From contig CM075653.1 in assembly GCA_037953625.1 (NCBI GenBank), positions 4,092,001 to 4,156,000 of the forward strand: a stretch of 64,000 bases of DNA. The letters run 5' to 3'. Of the stretch, positions 30,998 to 40,869 are shown piece after piece. Each line of letters opens with the position of its first letter. Within the stretch, counting starts at the first letter, position 1. A program made the position numbers and the translations under genes. The notes below the pieces were generated by a model. The model saw only the letters and a list, made by a program, of their open reading frames with translations, had not been told where the DNA came from and ran no database searches. Origin of the DNA: Crotalaria pallida (taxonomy: Eukaryota > Streptophyta > Magnoliopsida > Fabales > Fabaceae).

Positions 30998-31278
30998 CTC
31001 CCTCTGGTCCCATATATAGAGCATCTTCTAGAAGAAATTTTTGGTCCTATATATAGGGCACTTTATATTTCCTATGCATCATTAATTGTTTTTTCTCTTT
31101 TTTGCCCTTATTAAATGCTTTGACTAACTATGTTTTTTCGTTGTTCATTAATGAATGTGAGTTTTCCAAGTAAAGTGGAAGGGGTAAAATTATAATGTTA
31201 CAATATATTCTCATAGAATTCACAAAACTAACCACTTTCCTTAGTATGTGTATGCCCTATAATAAGGACCAGAGGAAG
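30998..31278. mobile_element. Stowaway-type MITE 2 of a three-member array
   Basis: Ends CTCCCTCTGGTCC and GGACCAGAGGAAG with TA on both sides. 281 bp. Its interior is repeated at 20405-20675. Confidence 0.75.
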
Positions 31279-31294
31279 TAATAATTATGATCTA

Positions 31295-31571
31295 CTCCCT
31301 CTGTCTCTAAATATAAGCATATGGACTAACTTTTTACGGGAATTAAGAAAGTTAATTAATATTGTTAATGATATTGAAATTAATAATGTTTGGTGTATTT
31401 TTTCAAAATTACCCATATAATTTTCATTGGAACTTTAAAAAATAGTGATTAATTAAATAAGGGTGTTTGTGAAATAGAAATAATTAATAGCATTGAAAGT
31501 TTGAATAAAAGCTTATATAAAAAACCAAGATCAAAGCACTAACTAGTGCTTATATTTAGAGACAAAGGGAG
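31295..31571. mobile_element. Stowaway-type MITE 3 of a three-member array
   Basis: Ends CTCCCTCTGTCTCTAAATAT and the inverted form ending AGACAAAGGGAG with TA on both sides. 277 bp. Only 16 bp separate it from MITE 2. Confidence 0.75.
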
Positions 31572-32040
31572 TACTTTTTATACTTTAAATTAAATAACCA
31601 CCTTTTATATTTATTTTAGCCCTATTTAAGTTTTTAGTTCCTGAACTTAGGTGTTTTTTAGAATTGATCCCTAAACTTTTTTTTTAATGTTTTGGGTCTC
31701 CAAACTTTGCTTAAATTTTGAAAATGGTTCTTTTATCACTTGAGTGATGATATGACCGATGACATGCCACGTCACCTTCACCATATCGATAGGTAACATG
31801 CCAAATGATGCCACATGAATTTTTTTAATTAAAATTCAAATTTATTAAAAATAATTAAAAATCTTTTTTTATAAAGAAATCGAATCTTTTAATAATTTTT
31901 AAACGAATTGACTTTTTAATAAAAAAAATCATGTGGTGCTAGGTGACGCTACATAACACGTCACTCGTTGATTTTTCGAAATTGACGTGGTGTGTCGTCG
32001 ACAATATCATCAATGAAGTGACGAAAAAACTATTTCCAAA

Positions 32041-33635
32041 TGTTGGAATACAAGCGGTGAAGTATGAACACTAAAGAACATTAAGAGAACACCTAAAAGG
32101 GGGTTGAATATGTGCTAAATAAATCTTGAAAGATTTTCGCAAGTAGCAAATCGAAACGACCAAAACAAATGATTTTCACAAAACAAACAGGTCCTAATCG
32201 ATTACAGGGTGTCTAATCGATTAACACCTGACAGCACAACAAGGGTTAATCGATTAGCCTCTGATCGATTAATCACTGCTACTTCAGAGAAAAATCACTT
32301 TTAATCGAAAACGAAAATCAATCAAATATCACATATCATCAGAGATAGTGAGGAGTTGATTCAAACAAAGATTGTTAATGATTACCTAAATTATGAAAAT
32401 GGTTTTCCCCAAAATCAATTTGATCTATTAAAACCTAATTCATTCAATTATACGAAAATCAAGTTTTCAAGGTTTTCAACCAAGAACAATTCAAAAGTGC
32501 AGAAATTAAAAAGTTAAGGGAAAGAGATACTGCACAGAGATTTATACTGGTTCACTCTCCTCCATTGAGATCCAGTCCCATATATCATAATAGAGAGATT
32601 TTCTTCACTAAGGAATTAGAGTTCTCAAATTACAAGCAAATGCATCTTAAGATACCCCACTTGATAGCCTCCAAGAGATAATCCCACTCTTGTCTTGCAA
32701 CCCTATTGAATCTCTAATCTAACCTCTCTTTGCTAGTGGATCCCTCACCACATAGACTTCTTCAATTGCTTGATGATACCACACATCAAGGCTTCTTCTT
32801 CTTCTTCTTTGTTTGCTTGATGATACTCCACACACCAAGACTTCTTCTTGTTGTATTTGAGCTTGCCTTCTTGCAATGATTACAACTCAATGGAAAACAA
32901 TAAAACCTATTGAATCTCCTTCAAGAACTATGAACAATTAGAACTTGAGATTCTAAAGCTTCTTGATCAAAAGATATGAAAAATAGAACTTTGATATTTT
33001 GTAAAAGTGAGAGAGAATGTGTGGCTTGATCTTTTCTAAAATGATATGAAAGTGTGTTAGATGACTTCTAATGAATAGAGAAAGGTTTATATAGAATACC
33101 TATAAGCTTTAGAAAAAATAAAAACCGATTTTGCAATTTGAAAAGCTGTTTTCAAAAGCTGTTCTGCACGTCCTAATCGATTAGAGAATATCCTAATCGA
33201 TTAGGAATGATGGCATAAAGAGCTAATAGATTAGAACCATCACTAATCGATTAATGGCTGAAGTAGAAAACGTTTTAATCAATTAACCACCTTCCTAATC
33301 GATATTAACCACTGTATTTTCACTTCTAAAAACTTGTTTTCTCAAATTTAAACGTTTTCTCAAAAACATTTAAGCCACATATTGATTTAGGTTAAGTGAA
33401 ATACTCAAGATTAATATGATCATGCACCTGATTGAGATTCACTATCTTATTCTAAACTCTACCCAAACTCTAAGGACTCAAACAAATATAAAAGACTATA
33501 AAAACACATGTTGATCCTTGAGCTTGCTTGAATTCTCTCTTCTTCATTTTGTTGCTTTTGTTCTTTGTCACATGTTGAGCTTTGTCAAAACTTTGTCTTC
33601 CTCAGAACCTTGCATCATGCATATGTGATCTAACA
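32041..33635 (-). repeat. 3' LTR of the SIRE-type element
   Basis: 1595 bp, complete, with TGTT...AACA ends. It contains two clusters of the palindrome TAATCGATTA (about 32190-32275 and 33175-33305). A polypurine tract lies next to it at 33636-33650 (minus-strand CAAAAAGGGGGAAAT). Confidence 0.88.
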
Positions 33636-34188
33636 ATTTCCCCCTTTTTGATGATGACAAACATGTTTTGAAATTGTTGATTGTTGAAATTTTGCTCCTC
33701 TTGTTCCCCTCAATATATGCATTTAACATAATTGAAGTCCAATTGAGTGAAGCTAGTTTCTCCCCCTATTTCCATCAACAACCTACATAAAAGAACAAAA
33801 CAACCCTTTATCCCCCTTTTGGCATTATCAAAAAGTAATATAATAATGAAAGCTTAAGCCAAAACGTGGGAAATTAATAAGCAAAACTAATAAGCATGCT
33901 CTATGTGCTCAAGACAATACATTCAATCAACGATACCACTTAATGTTTGAAAGTAATCAAAGTAAGTTTTGTACCACATGCTGAACTAAGTAATTCTTGT
34001 TGATACCATTTGATGATATAGATTGTTGCATCTTGAGACACTTGTAGATGTTATGAAATGATACCACTTGTACATCTTGTCGAAATGATACGCATGCTGA
34101 AATTTTCTTCTTAACCTTGATACTTGAAGATGCAATTAATGAATAATACTTTTTAAAGCTTGTGCCCTTCACTTGTACCTACAAACAA

Positions 34189-35991
34189 TTAAGTTTTGCT
34201 TTTTGGTACCCAAATGGTTTTGGGTCCATTTTTGTTAGTCAAGGGACTTCCACCTTTCTTAACCCAAACAAACTTTCCTTTAGGAATACCATGCACTTTA
34301 ATATAACATACACTTGAAGTATGTCCATGATTGCCACAATAGAAACATGTTGGTGCATTTGAAAAATCAATCTTTGAAAAATCAACAATGTTTCTATTTG
34401 ACTTTCTCCTAGCATTAGTATATCCCAAACCAAACTTGTTTGAATTAACTCTTTGAAAATTTAACAATGTGCGCAATTGATTGTTTCCTTTTGTGAAGCT
34501 TGCAAGTTTATTTTTCAAAATTTCATTTTCATTTGCAAGCAACTTGCAATTTTCACAACTAGCCACATCATTCAATTTACTAGCACAATCACAAGAAGAA
34601 CTAGCATAAATGAGATCCAAAGTTTCATTTTGAAGATTGAGTTCATCAACTTGTTTTTTCAATTCTAAAATCTTTTGTTGATGCTTCAAAATAGCCATTT
34701 TCCTTTCAAAATTTTTCATAGCTAGTTTTTTTAAGTTGTTCATGCATTTCTTCATAAGCATTATATAACAATTCATACTTGGAAGAAATTTCCGATTTAG
34801 TATCACTTACATTGTTATCCTCGCTTGGCTCACTAGAATTATCACTTGAGCTGTCTCCTTCATCAACTTGAGCATACAAGCAAAGTGCAGCGATTTCTTC
34901 ATCATCCGAAGAACTTGATGTGCTTTCCTTTTCTGGTTCATCCCATACAATATACGCCTTTTTGTGCTTAGGATGTTTCTTCTCATTTTCCATTTTTTGA
35001 GATACTTTGAAAAAGCATATTTGATATGTCCGGGTTTACCGCATTCGTGGCATACTATCCCATCTTTTGTTGACTTATTCTTGTAGTGTGAGGACCTTGA
35101 CTCTTTGCCCTTATCTTTATTCAACCTTTCTTTACTCCTTAGGTGCTTGCTGAATTTTTTGAATAGAAGTTGCATAGTCTCTTCATCAATATTCGAATCA
35201 GATTCATCACTCTCAGAACTCTCCTTTTGATCCTTTGTGTATGAGATTTTAGCCTTAAGTGAGATCCCTTTATTTCTTTGATTGTTGCCGATTCTTCATG
35301 CATAGTCAATCTTTCCAACTCCACTTCGTGCTCTTGCAATTTTCCAAACAAAGTTGCTAAGTCCATTGTGTCCAAGTCTTTAGACTCCATGATCGTGGTA
35401 ACCTTTGGTTGTCATTCCCTACTCAAACACCTTAGAACTTTGTTAATAACTTCACAATTCATAAAGAATTTTCCAAGAACAATTAAATGGTTTATGATAT
35501 GAGTAAAACGTTTTTGCATGGCATTTATGGATTCTTTTGGCAACATGTGAAAGAGCTCATACTCAGGCATTAAGGCGTTTAGTCTAGCACGCTTAACTTC
35601 GTTTGTGCCTTCATGTGGGACTTGCAAGGTGTCCCACATTTCTTTGGCACTATGACAATGACAAACTCAAAAAAACTCATCATAAGAAAGAGCCAAAGTG
35701 AAACTCATCATAAGAAAGAGCTAAAGTGATGATGTTTTTAGCTTTCAAATAATATTGTATTTTCAATTTATCATCATCACTGCACTTATCTTTAGGAGTT
35801 AATTGAGTTACACCTTCTACTACTTTTAAGGGAATATGAGGACCATTCTCAATGGCTTCCCATATATTCATATTAATAGAACACCTAGAAGAGGGGGGGG
35901 GGGGGGGTTGAATGGGTGTTAAAAGAAAACTTGAAATATTTTCGTAAGTATCAAATCGAAACGACCTAAACAAATGATTTTCACAAAACAA
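34189..35991 (-). pseudogene. SIRE-type gag, broken into several frames
   Basis: From 35991 downward the minus strand encodes successive pieces of a copia gag: MNIWEAIENGPHIP start region, then KIQYYLKAKNIITLALS, the conserved MWDTLQVPHEGTNEVK block with FTHIINHLIVLGK, KDLDTMDLATLFGKLQEHE, a zinc knuckle CHECGKPGHIKYAF in which the last cysteine is lost, an acidic Ser-rich segment, and a second knuckle CFYCGNHGHTSSVC before IWVPKSKT. At least three frame changes or stops separate them. Gag normally forms the virus-like particle. The most upstream residues (35991 to about 35877) are translated from LTR sequence, a by-product of the deletion. Confidence 0.85.
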
Positions 35992-37457
35992 ACAGGTCCT
36001 AATCGATTAACACCTGACAGCACAACAAGGGTTAATCGATTAGCCTCTGTCCTAATCGATTAATCACTGCTACTTTAGAGAAAAATCACTTTTAATCGAA
36101 AACGAAAATCAATCAAATATCACATAACATCAGAGATAACGCGGAATTGATTCAAACAAAGTTTGTTAATGATTACCTAGATCATGAAAATGGTTTTCCC
36201 CAAAATCAATTTGATCTATTAAAACATAATTCATTCAATTATACGAAAATCAAGTTTTCTTGGTTTTCAACCAAGAACAATTCAAAAGTGCAAAAATTAA
36301 AAAGTTAAGGGAAAGAGATACTGCACAGAGATTTATACTAGTTCACTCTCCTCCGTTGAGAGCTACATCCAGTCCCCTCAATCACAATTGAGAGATTTTC
36401 TTCACTAAGGAATTAGAGTTCTCAAATTACAAGCAAATGCCTCTTATGATACCCCACTTGATAGCCTCCAAGAGATAATTCCACTCTTGTCTTGCAACCC
36501 TATTGAATCTCTAATCTAACCTCTCTTTGCTAGTGGATCCCTCACCACATAGACTTCTTCAATTGCTTGATGATACCACACATCAAGGCTTCTTCTTCTT
36601 CTTCTTTGTTTGCTTGATGATAATCCACACACCAAGACTTCTTCTTGTTGTATTTGAGCCTGCCTTCTTGCAATGATTACAACTCAATGGAAAACAATAA
36701 ACCTATTGAATCTCCTTCAAGAACTATGAACAATTAGAACTTGAGATTCTAAAGCTTCTTGATCAAAAGATATGAAAAATAGAACTTTGATCTTTTGTAA
36801 AAGTGAGAGAGAATGTGTGGCTTGATTTTTTCTAAAATGATATGAAAGTGTGTTAGATGACTTCTAATGAATAGAGAAAGGTTTATATAGAATACCCATA
36901 AGCTTTGGAAAACATAAAAACCGATTTTGCAATATGAAAAACTGTTTTAAAAAGTTGTTTTGCACGTCCTAATCGATTAGAGCATATCCTAATCGATTAG
37001 GACCTGATGGCATAAAGAGCTAATCGATTAGAGCCATCACTAATCGATTAATGGTTGAAGCAGAAAACATGTTAATCGATTAACCACCTTCTTAATCGAT
37101 TAACCACTGTATTTTTACTTCTAAAAACTTGTTTTCTCAATTTTAAACCTTTTCTCAAAAACCTTTAAGCCACCTATTGATTTAGGTTAAGTGAAATACT
37201 CAAGATGATTTAGGTTAAGTGAAATACTCAAGATTAATATGATCATGCACTTGATTGAGATTCACTACCCAATTCTAAACTCTACCCAAACTCTAAGGAC
37301 TCAAACAAATATAAAAGACTATAAAACACATGTTGATCCTTGAGCTTGCTTGAATTCTCTCTTCTTCATTTTGTTGCTTTTGTTCTTTGTCACATGTTGA
37401 GCTTTGTCAAAACTTTGTCTTCATCAGCACCTTGCATCATGCATATGTGATCTAACA
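35877..37457 (-). repeat. 5' LTR of the SIRE-type element, truncated
   Basis: Repeats 32088-33635 with moderate divergence. It has a 28-bp tandem duplication of GATTTAGGTTAAGTGAAATA-type sequence near 37180-37230 that the other LTR lacks, and a run of 15 G at 35893-35907 where the other LTR has five. The terminal ~47 bp at the gag side are deleted. Confidence 0.85.
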
Positions 37458-37881
37458 CCAAAAATTAGAAAAAAAATTCAAGGATCCAAAGTATCAAAAA
37501 AAATATTAAGGACCAATTTCAAAAGAACACCTAACTTCAGGAACTATAAACTTAAATAAACCTTAATTTCATACTATGTAAATTTATACTACTATGCATA
37601 TTGGTGTTGTGACCGATTTTATTATCGATATGGTTTTAATAGTATTGGACGACAGAGTCAATACCTTTTTTTTTAATGAGAGAATCAATGCTTTTCCAAA
37701 TTTAGAAGTTTAAAATGGCAATGACAAAGTTAAAAAAAAATGGCAATGACATTCCATTGTGATGCAGTATCATGAACATGGTGGGACACAGAAGTACCTC
37801 ATGTTCATATTACATATTAATTCTGCATATATTTGTCTTTAGTCATGCCTTTTGTATCTTTAATTTGTTACCCTACACCAA

Positions 37882-37889
37882 TATATAAA
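37882..37889 (+). promoter_or_regulatory. TATA box of the ATL pseudogene
   Basis: TATATAAA lies 50 bp upstream of the ATG at 37939, a normal plant spacing. The promoter remnant appears intact although the coding region is broken. Confidence 0.5.
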
Positions 37890-38650
37890 ACACCATTTGA
37901 CTTTCACTTCTAACCAAAGATTGTCCATAGGGAAAGTAATGGACATCTTGAAACTCCTCTTTCACTTCTTCATCTTTCCTATCATATATGCCTCAGATAA
38001 TTGATAACTCTTTTGCTTAGTCAGAAAGTTAGGAATTAGGATCCATCATGTTTAAAAGACTTAAAGAAACAAGAAAGAAGATCTATTGACTTGTTCACAT
38101 TGTCAAAGGAGCTGCCAAGGAATTACTAAAAGAACTAAGTCAATGATTTGATCTCATCAGTAAGCATAATCATACTGATTTTTTGTTTTGTTTACGCCAG
38201 TTGACTTTTTAAACATTTGTTACCTAGTTGGCATTAACTTAATAGTGAAAAAACTGAGAAATATTGAAAATTATCAAGAAGTCATTGCCATGCGTGCTAA
38301 TTTTTATTTTTTTTTTAAATGTTGTTATTTTCAACAAATCAAACACACTCTAAAGTTCCTTAAGAAAGTGCAAGCAGCATCACATTGTTTTCACTAACTT
38401 TTATACACACTTATTGGACTACATAACATAATCATATTACCACCTATTTTTAAATCATACTTCAATGAGAATATGAGATGTAAGCCAATAAGAGAAGGGA
38501 ATGAAGTCCGTTAGCATAATTTTTCTTAATTACACACTAACCTCTCCAAGACAACCTTTGATAAGGGTTAATTTTCAGGTCTTTCACAAAATAGTTCTAG
38601 AGTTATGAGAATCATAGCATTATCCATTGTGGTTCCAGCTCTCATTAGTG

Positions 38651-39213
38651 GGAATGGCAACTGGGCGGGGAACGTTCGGCGAGGCCTTTCCCATTCCCCA
38701 TCCTCGAGTCTCATTTGCCCCCCATCCTCATCCTCATTCCCCATGTCGAGGGTAGATTAACCCCCATCCTCATTCCCCACCACTCCATTGGTCCCCACGG
38801 GGAACCTAACTCCAATTTGACCTGTTATAAAATTCACAACATCGAATAACATTTTTAAATTTGTACATTACAGAAAAATAATCGTTAAAATTCAAGAGAT
38901 TCAATCCAAAAAAAAATCGTTAAAATAATTGTTAATAATAATAATTATAATTATAATTATATATGCGAAGTTACTAAAAAACCTATTTTTTAACTATATA
39001 AAGCCTAAATATTTAAGAGCATATAAGTAAAATTGTAGGGGACGGGGAACCGCGGGAACGGGGGAACCAATCCCATTCCCCGCCCCGAAATCTGTTCAGG
39101 GGAAAAATCTCCACCATCCCCGTCCCCGATGGGGAAAAATCCCCGAACTCGGGTACCCAAACGGGGCGTTCCCCGCGGGGATCCCCATCTGCAGTCTCCC
39201 ATTGTCATCCCTT
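38651..39213. mobile_element. hAT-type MITE 1 in the ATL pseudogene
   Basis: GC-rich ends (GGAATGGCAACTGGGCGGGG left; inverted GGGATGACAATGGGAG right) flanked by CATTAGTG (38643-38650) and CATCAGTG (39214-39221), an 8-bp duplication with one mismatch. Eight bases and the GGGATGGCAA-type end indicate hAT. Non-coding, with an AT-rich middle. Confidence 0.75.
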
Positions 39214-39450
39214 CATCAGTGTTATTGGAATGTGATGTTTTGTATACTTCAAGCACGGGCACAGAAGAGAGAAGAGGGAGCATTACACTTAGAATTGCTG
39301 CTGCACAGAGTTCTGCACCAACTGCAATATCACTACAACCTGCTATTGCTACAATGGGTCTGGATGAGTCTACAATTTAGTCTTATCAAAATATAGTATT
39401 GGGGGAGAGTTGACATGTGCCAGGACCCAACAACAGATGCTGCTCGATAA

Positions 39451-40104
39451 TAGAGCTGTCAAAACGGGCCTGCGGGCCGGCCCGCTTCGGGTTCGGGCCA
39501 AACCGGGCTCGGGCCAAAAAGCCCGGTTATAAATTAAGTACCCTAGTATCAAACCCAAACCCGCCCTAAGCGGGCTTCGGGCCGGGTGCGGGCCGGCCCG
39601 CATCACCTTTTTCTTTCTTTTTTTTTTTTACAACTCAACCACTTTAAAAAAAATATATATTTATTTTTCAAAAAAATTAATGAATAAACTTCCTTTATTT
39701 TTTACACATATTTTTTTAAACAATAATAAGTGTTTTATTCTTTTACACATTTTTTAGAGGATATATTTGATTTTCTATTCTTACATAAATTAAAATGTAT
39801 GTATAACTCATATAGGACAATTAATGTTGTGCTTTGATTTGTTCAGGTGCATTTTTGATATGTGAATATTGATAAAAATTAAGGGAATTTTATTATAAGT
39901 GTTTTTTTACACATATAAAATTAAAAAAAAATGTGAATTTTTTCTTTTTTTCTGGGCCGCCGGGCCGGCCCGAACCCGAACCCGAACCAGGCCGAACTAA
40001 ATAGCCCGGGTTGAATAAGTAGGTCATATTAAGGAGCCCGAGCCCTATGATTTTTCGGGCTTTTTGGTCCGGCCCGGCTGGCCCGGCCCATTTTGACAGC
40101 TTTA
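39451..40104. mobile_element. hAT-type MITE 2 in the ATL pseudogene
   Basis: Ends TAGAGCTGTCAAAACGGGC and the inverted TAAAGCTGTCAAAATGGGC, flanked by CTCGATAA (39443-39450) and CTCGATAT (40105-40112). Subterminal regions are rich in GGCCCG words. 654 bp, no coding capacity. Its removal restores the reading order of the RING-H2 region. Confidence 0.82.
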
Positions 40105-40273
40105 CTCGATATGTTTGTCAGAGTACAACAGCAAAGAGACCGTCTTAAGCATTTGTCAATGCAAACACTGTTTCCATGCTGAATGCATCGATGAGTGGCT
40201 TCGTATGAACAGCACATGCCCACTTTGCCGCAATTCTCCCTCCCCTTCTCCCGTTCGTGTTGATAACCCATGA

Positions 40274-40869
40274 TTGATTATGGATTCGCAATTTCACATT
40301 GCACTTGTTTAATAAATTTCTTTTCAAAATAACTAAAAAAAATTCAGGCACCCATATTTTCATTAGCTTATTGAAACAAGTTACAAATGCTGCGCTATTG
40401 AAAACTCGTAAGCTATTTTCATAAGTTTAAATAATTTCTTCCCATCGTTCCCTCACTCATTTAGATTTCTCGTCGTTGCGCTGCTGCTGCTGCATCTACA
40501 AAAGAAATATAGCTGCTCTAATCCCATGGTGACATTGACATGTTTGTAAAATAACTCTTATTTGGATTCATACAAGGACTGAAGTAAAAAATAATGTGAT
40601 AACAAATATACTAACTGCTGATCTAGTAACCCAATACCATCTTCCATCTGAAAAGAAAAGTGCAAGTGCTCATAACGCACAAGACAAAAGTTTTACATAG
40701 CTCGGTTGCCTTTGACTGTTTGCCTTAGTATTACATCAAATATGCTCCACATTGATCAACAAAAGGAAGGGAAAAAGCAAGTACTGGTCTCTAAAGGCAT
40801 AGTACTTATTATTTATACTGTACAAAGTAGGGGATAACTTGATGTTGACATATGCCTCTAAAAATCTCT
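40274..40869. other. Intergenic and 3' flank of SDE2
   Basis: No gene seen. On the minus strand this is the 3' untranslated region and downstream flank of the SDE2 homologue; AATAATAA-like polyadenylation sequence occurs near 40808-40820 (minus strand). Confidence 0.4.

Larger units (their letters stand above)
32041..37457 (-). mobile_element. SIRE-type Ty1/copia element, gag-only deletion derivative, minus strand
   Basis: Two LTR copies flank a 2.2-kb interior with gag remnants. It is bounded by a perfect CCAAA duplication (32036-32040 and 37458-37462). LTRs start TGTTAGATCACATATG on the minus strand. All of pol is missing, and the 5' LTR lacks its last ~47 bp together with the PBS and leader, so LTR sequence is fused directly to gag. 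Gag motifs, the GATG-rich LTR and the A/G-rich PPT fit the SIRE/Maximus lineage. Confidence 0.88.
31610..37570. mobile_element. Older TIR element split by the SIRE insertion
   Basis: Left part 31610-32040 and right part 37458-37570. The left end (TATTTAAGTTTTTAGTTCCT near 31622) returns inverted at the right end (AGGAACTATAAACTTAAATA near 37538-37557). The retained interior contains a further hairpin around an ATGTGG/CCACAT pair (31810 and 31930). Removing the SIRE element and one CCAAA copy joins the two parts. It is non-coding and probably Mutator-like; no outer duplication is established. Confidence 0.55.
37939..40273 (+). pseudogene. RING-H2 finger protein, ATL20/21/22-type, with two hAT MITE insertions
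   Basis: Exon 1 starts with a signal peptide (MDILKLLFHFFIFPIIYASDN) followed at once by TGA; the wall-binding extracellular domain normally encoded next is missing. Exon 2 starts after TTTTCAG at 38579 with a transmembrane segment (MRIIALSIVVPALIS), is split by a MITE (38651-39213), continues with a frame change into SAPTAISLQPAI and GLDESTI, hits TAG and TGA, then reaches CCSI where a second MITE (39451-40104) interrupts it. After that the RING-H2 motif continues: ICLSEYN, CKHCFHAECIDEWLRMN, CPLC, and a stop at 40271. The family members are membrane E3 ubiquitin ligases. At least three stops, one frame change and two insertions make this copy dead, although the zinc ligands remain readable. 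Confidence 0.88.

Noticed and set aside
35893..35907. Run of 15 G as a functional quadruplex or regulatory site
   Set aside because: The other LTR has only five G at this place; slippage or an assembly artefact is a simpler explanation.
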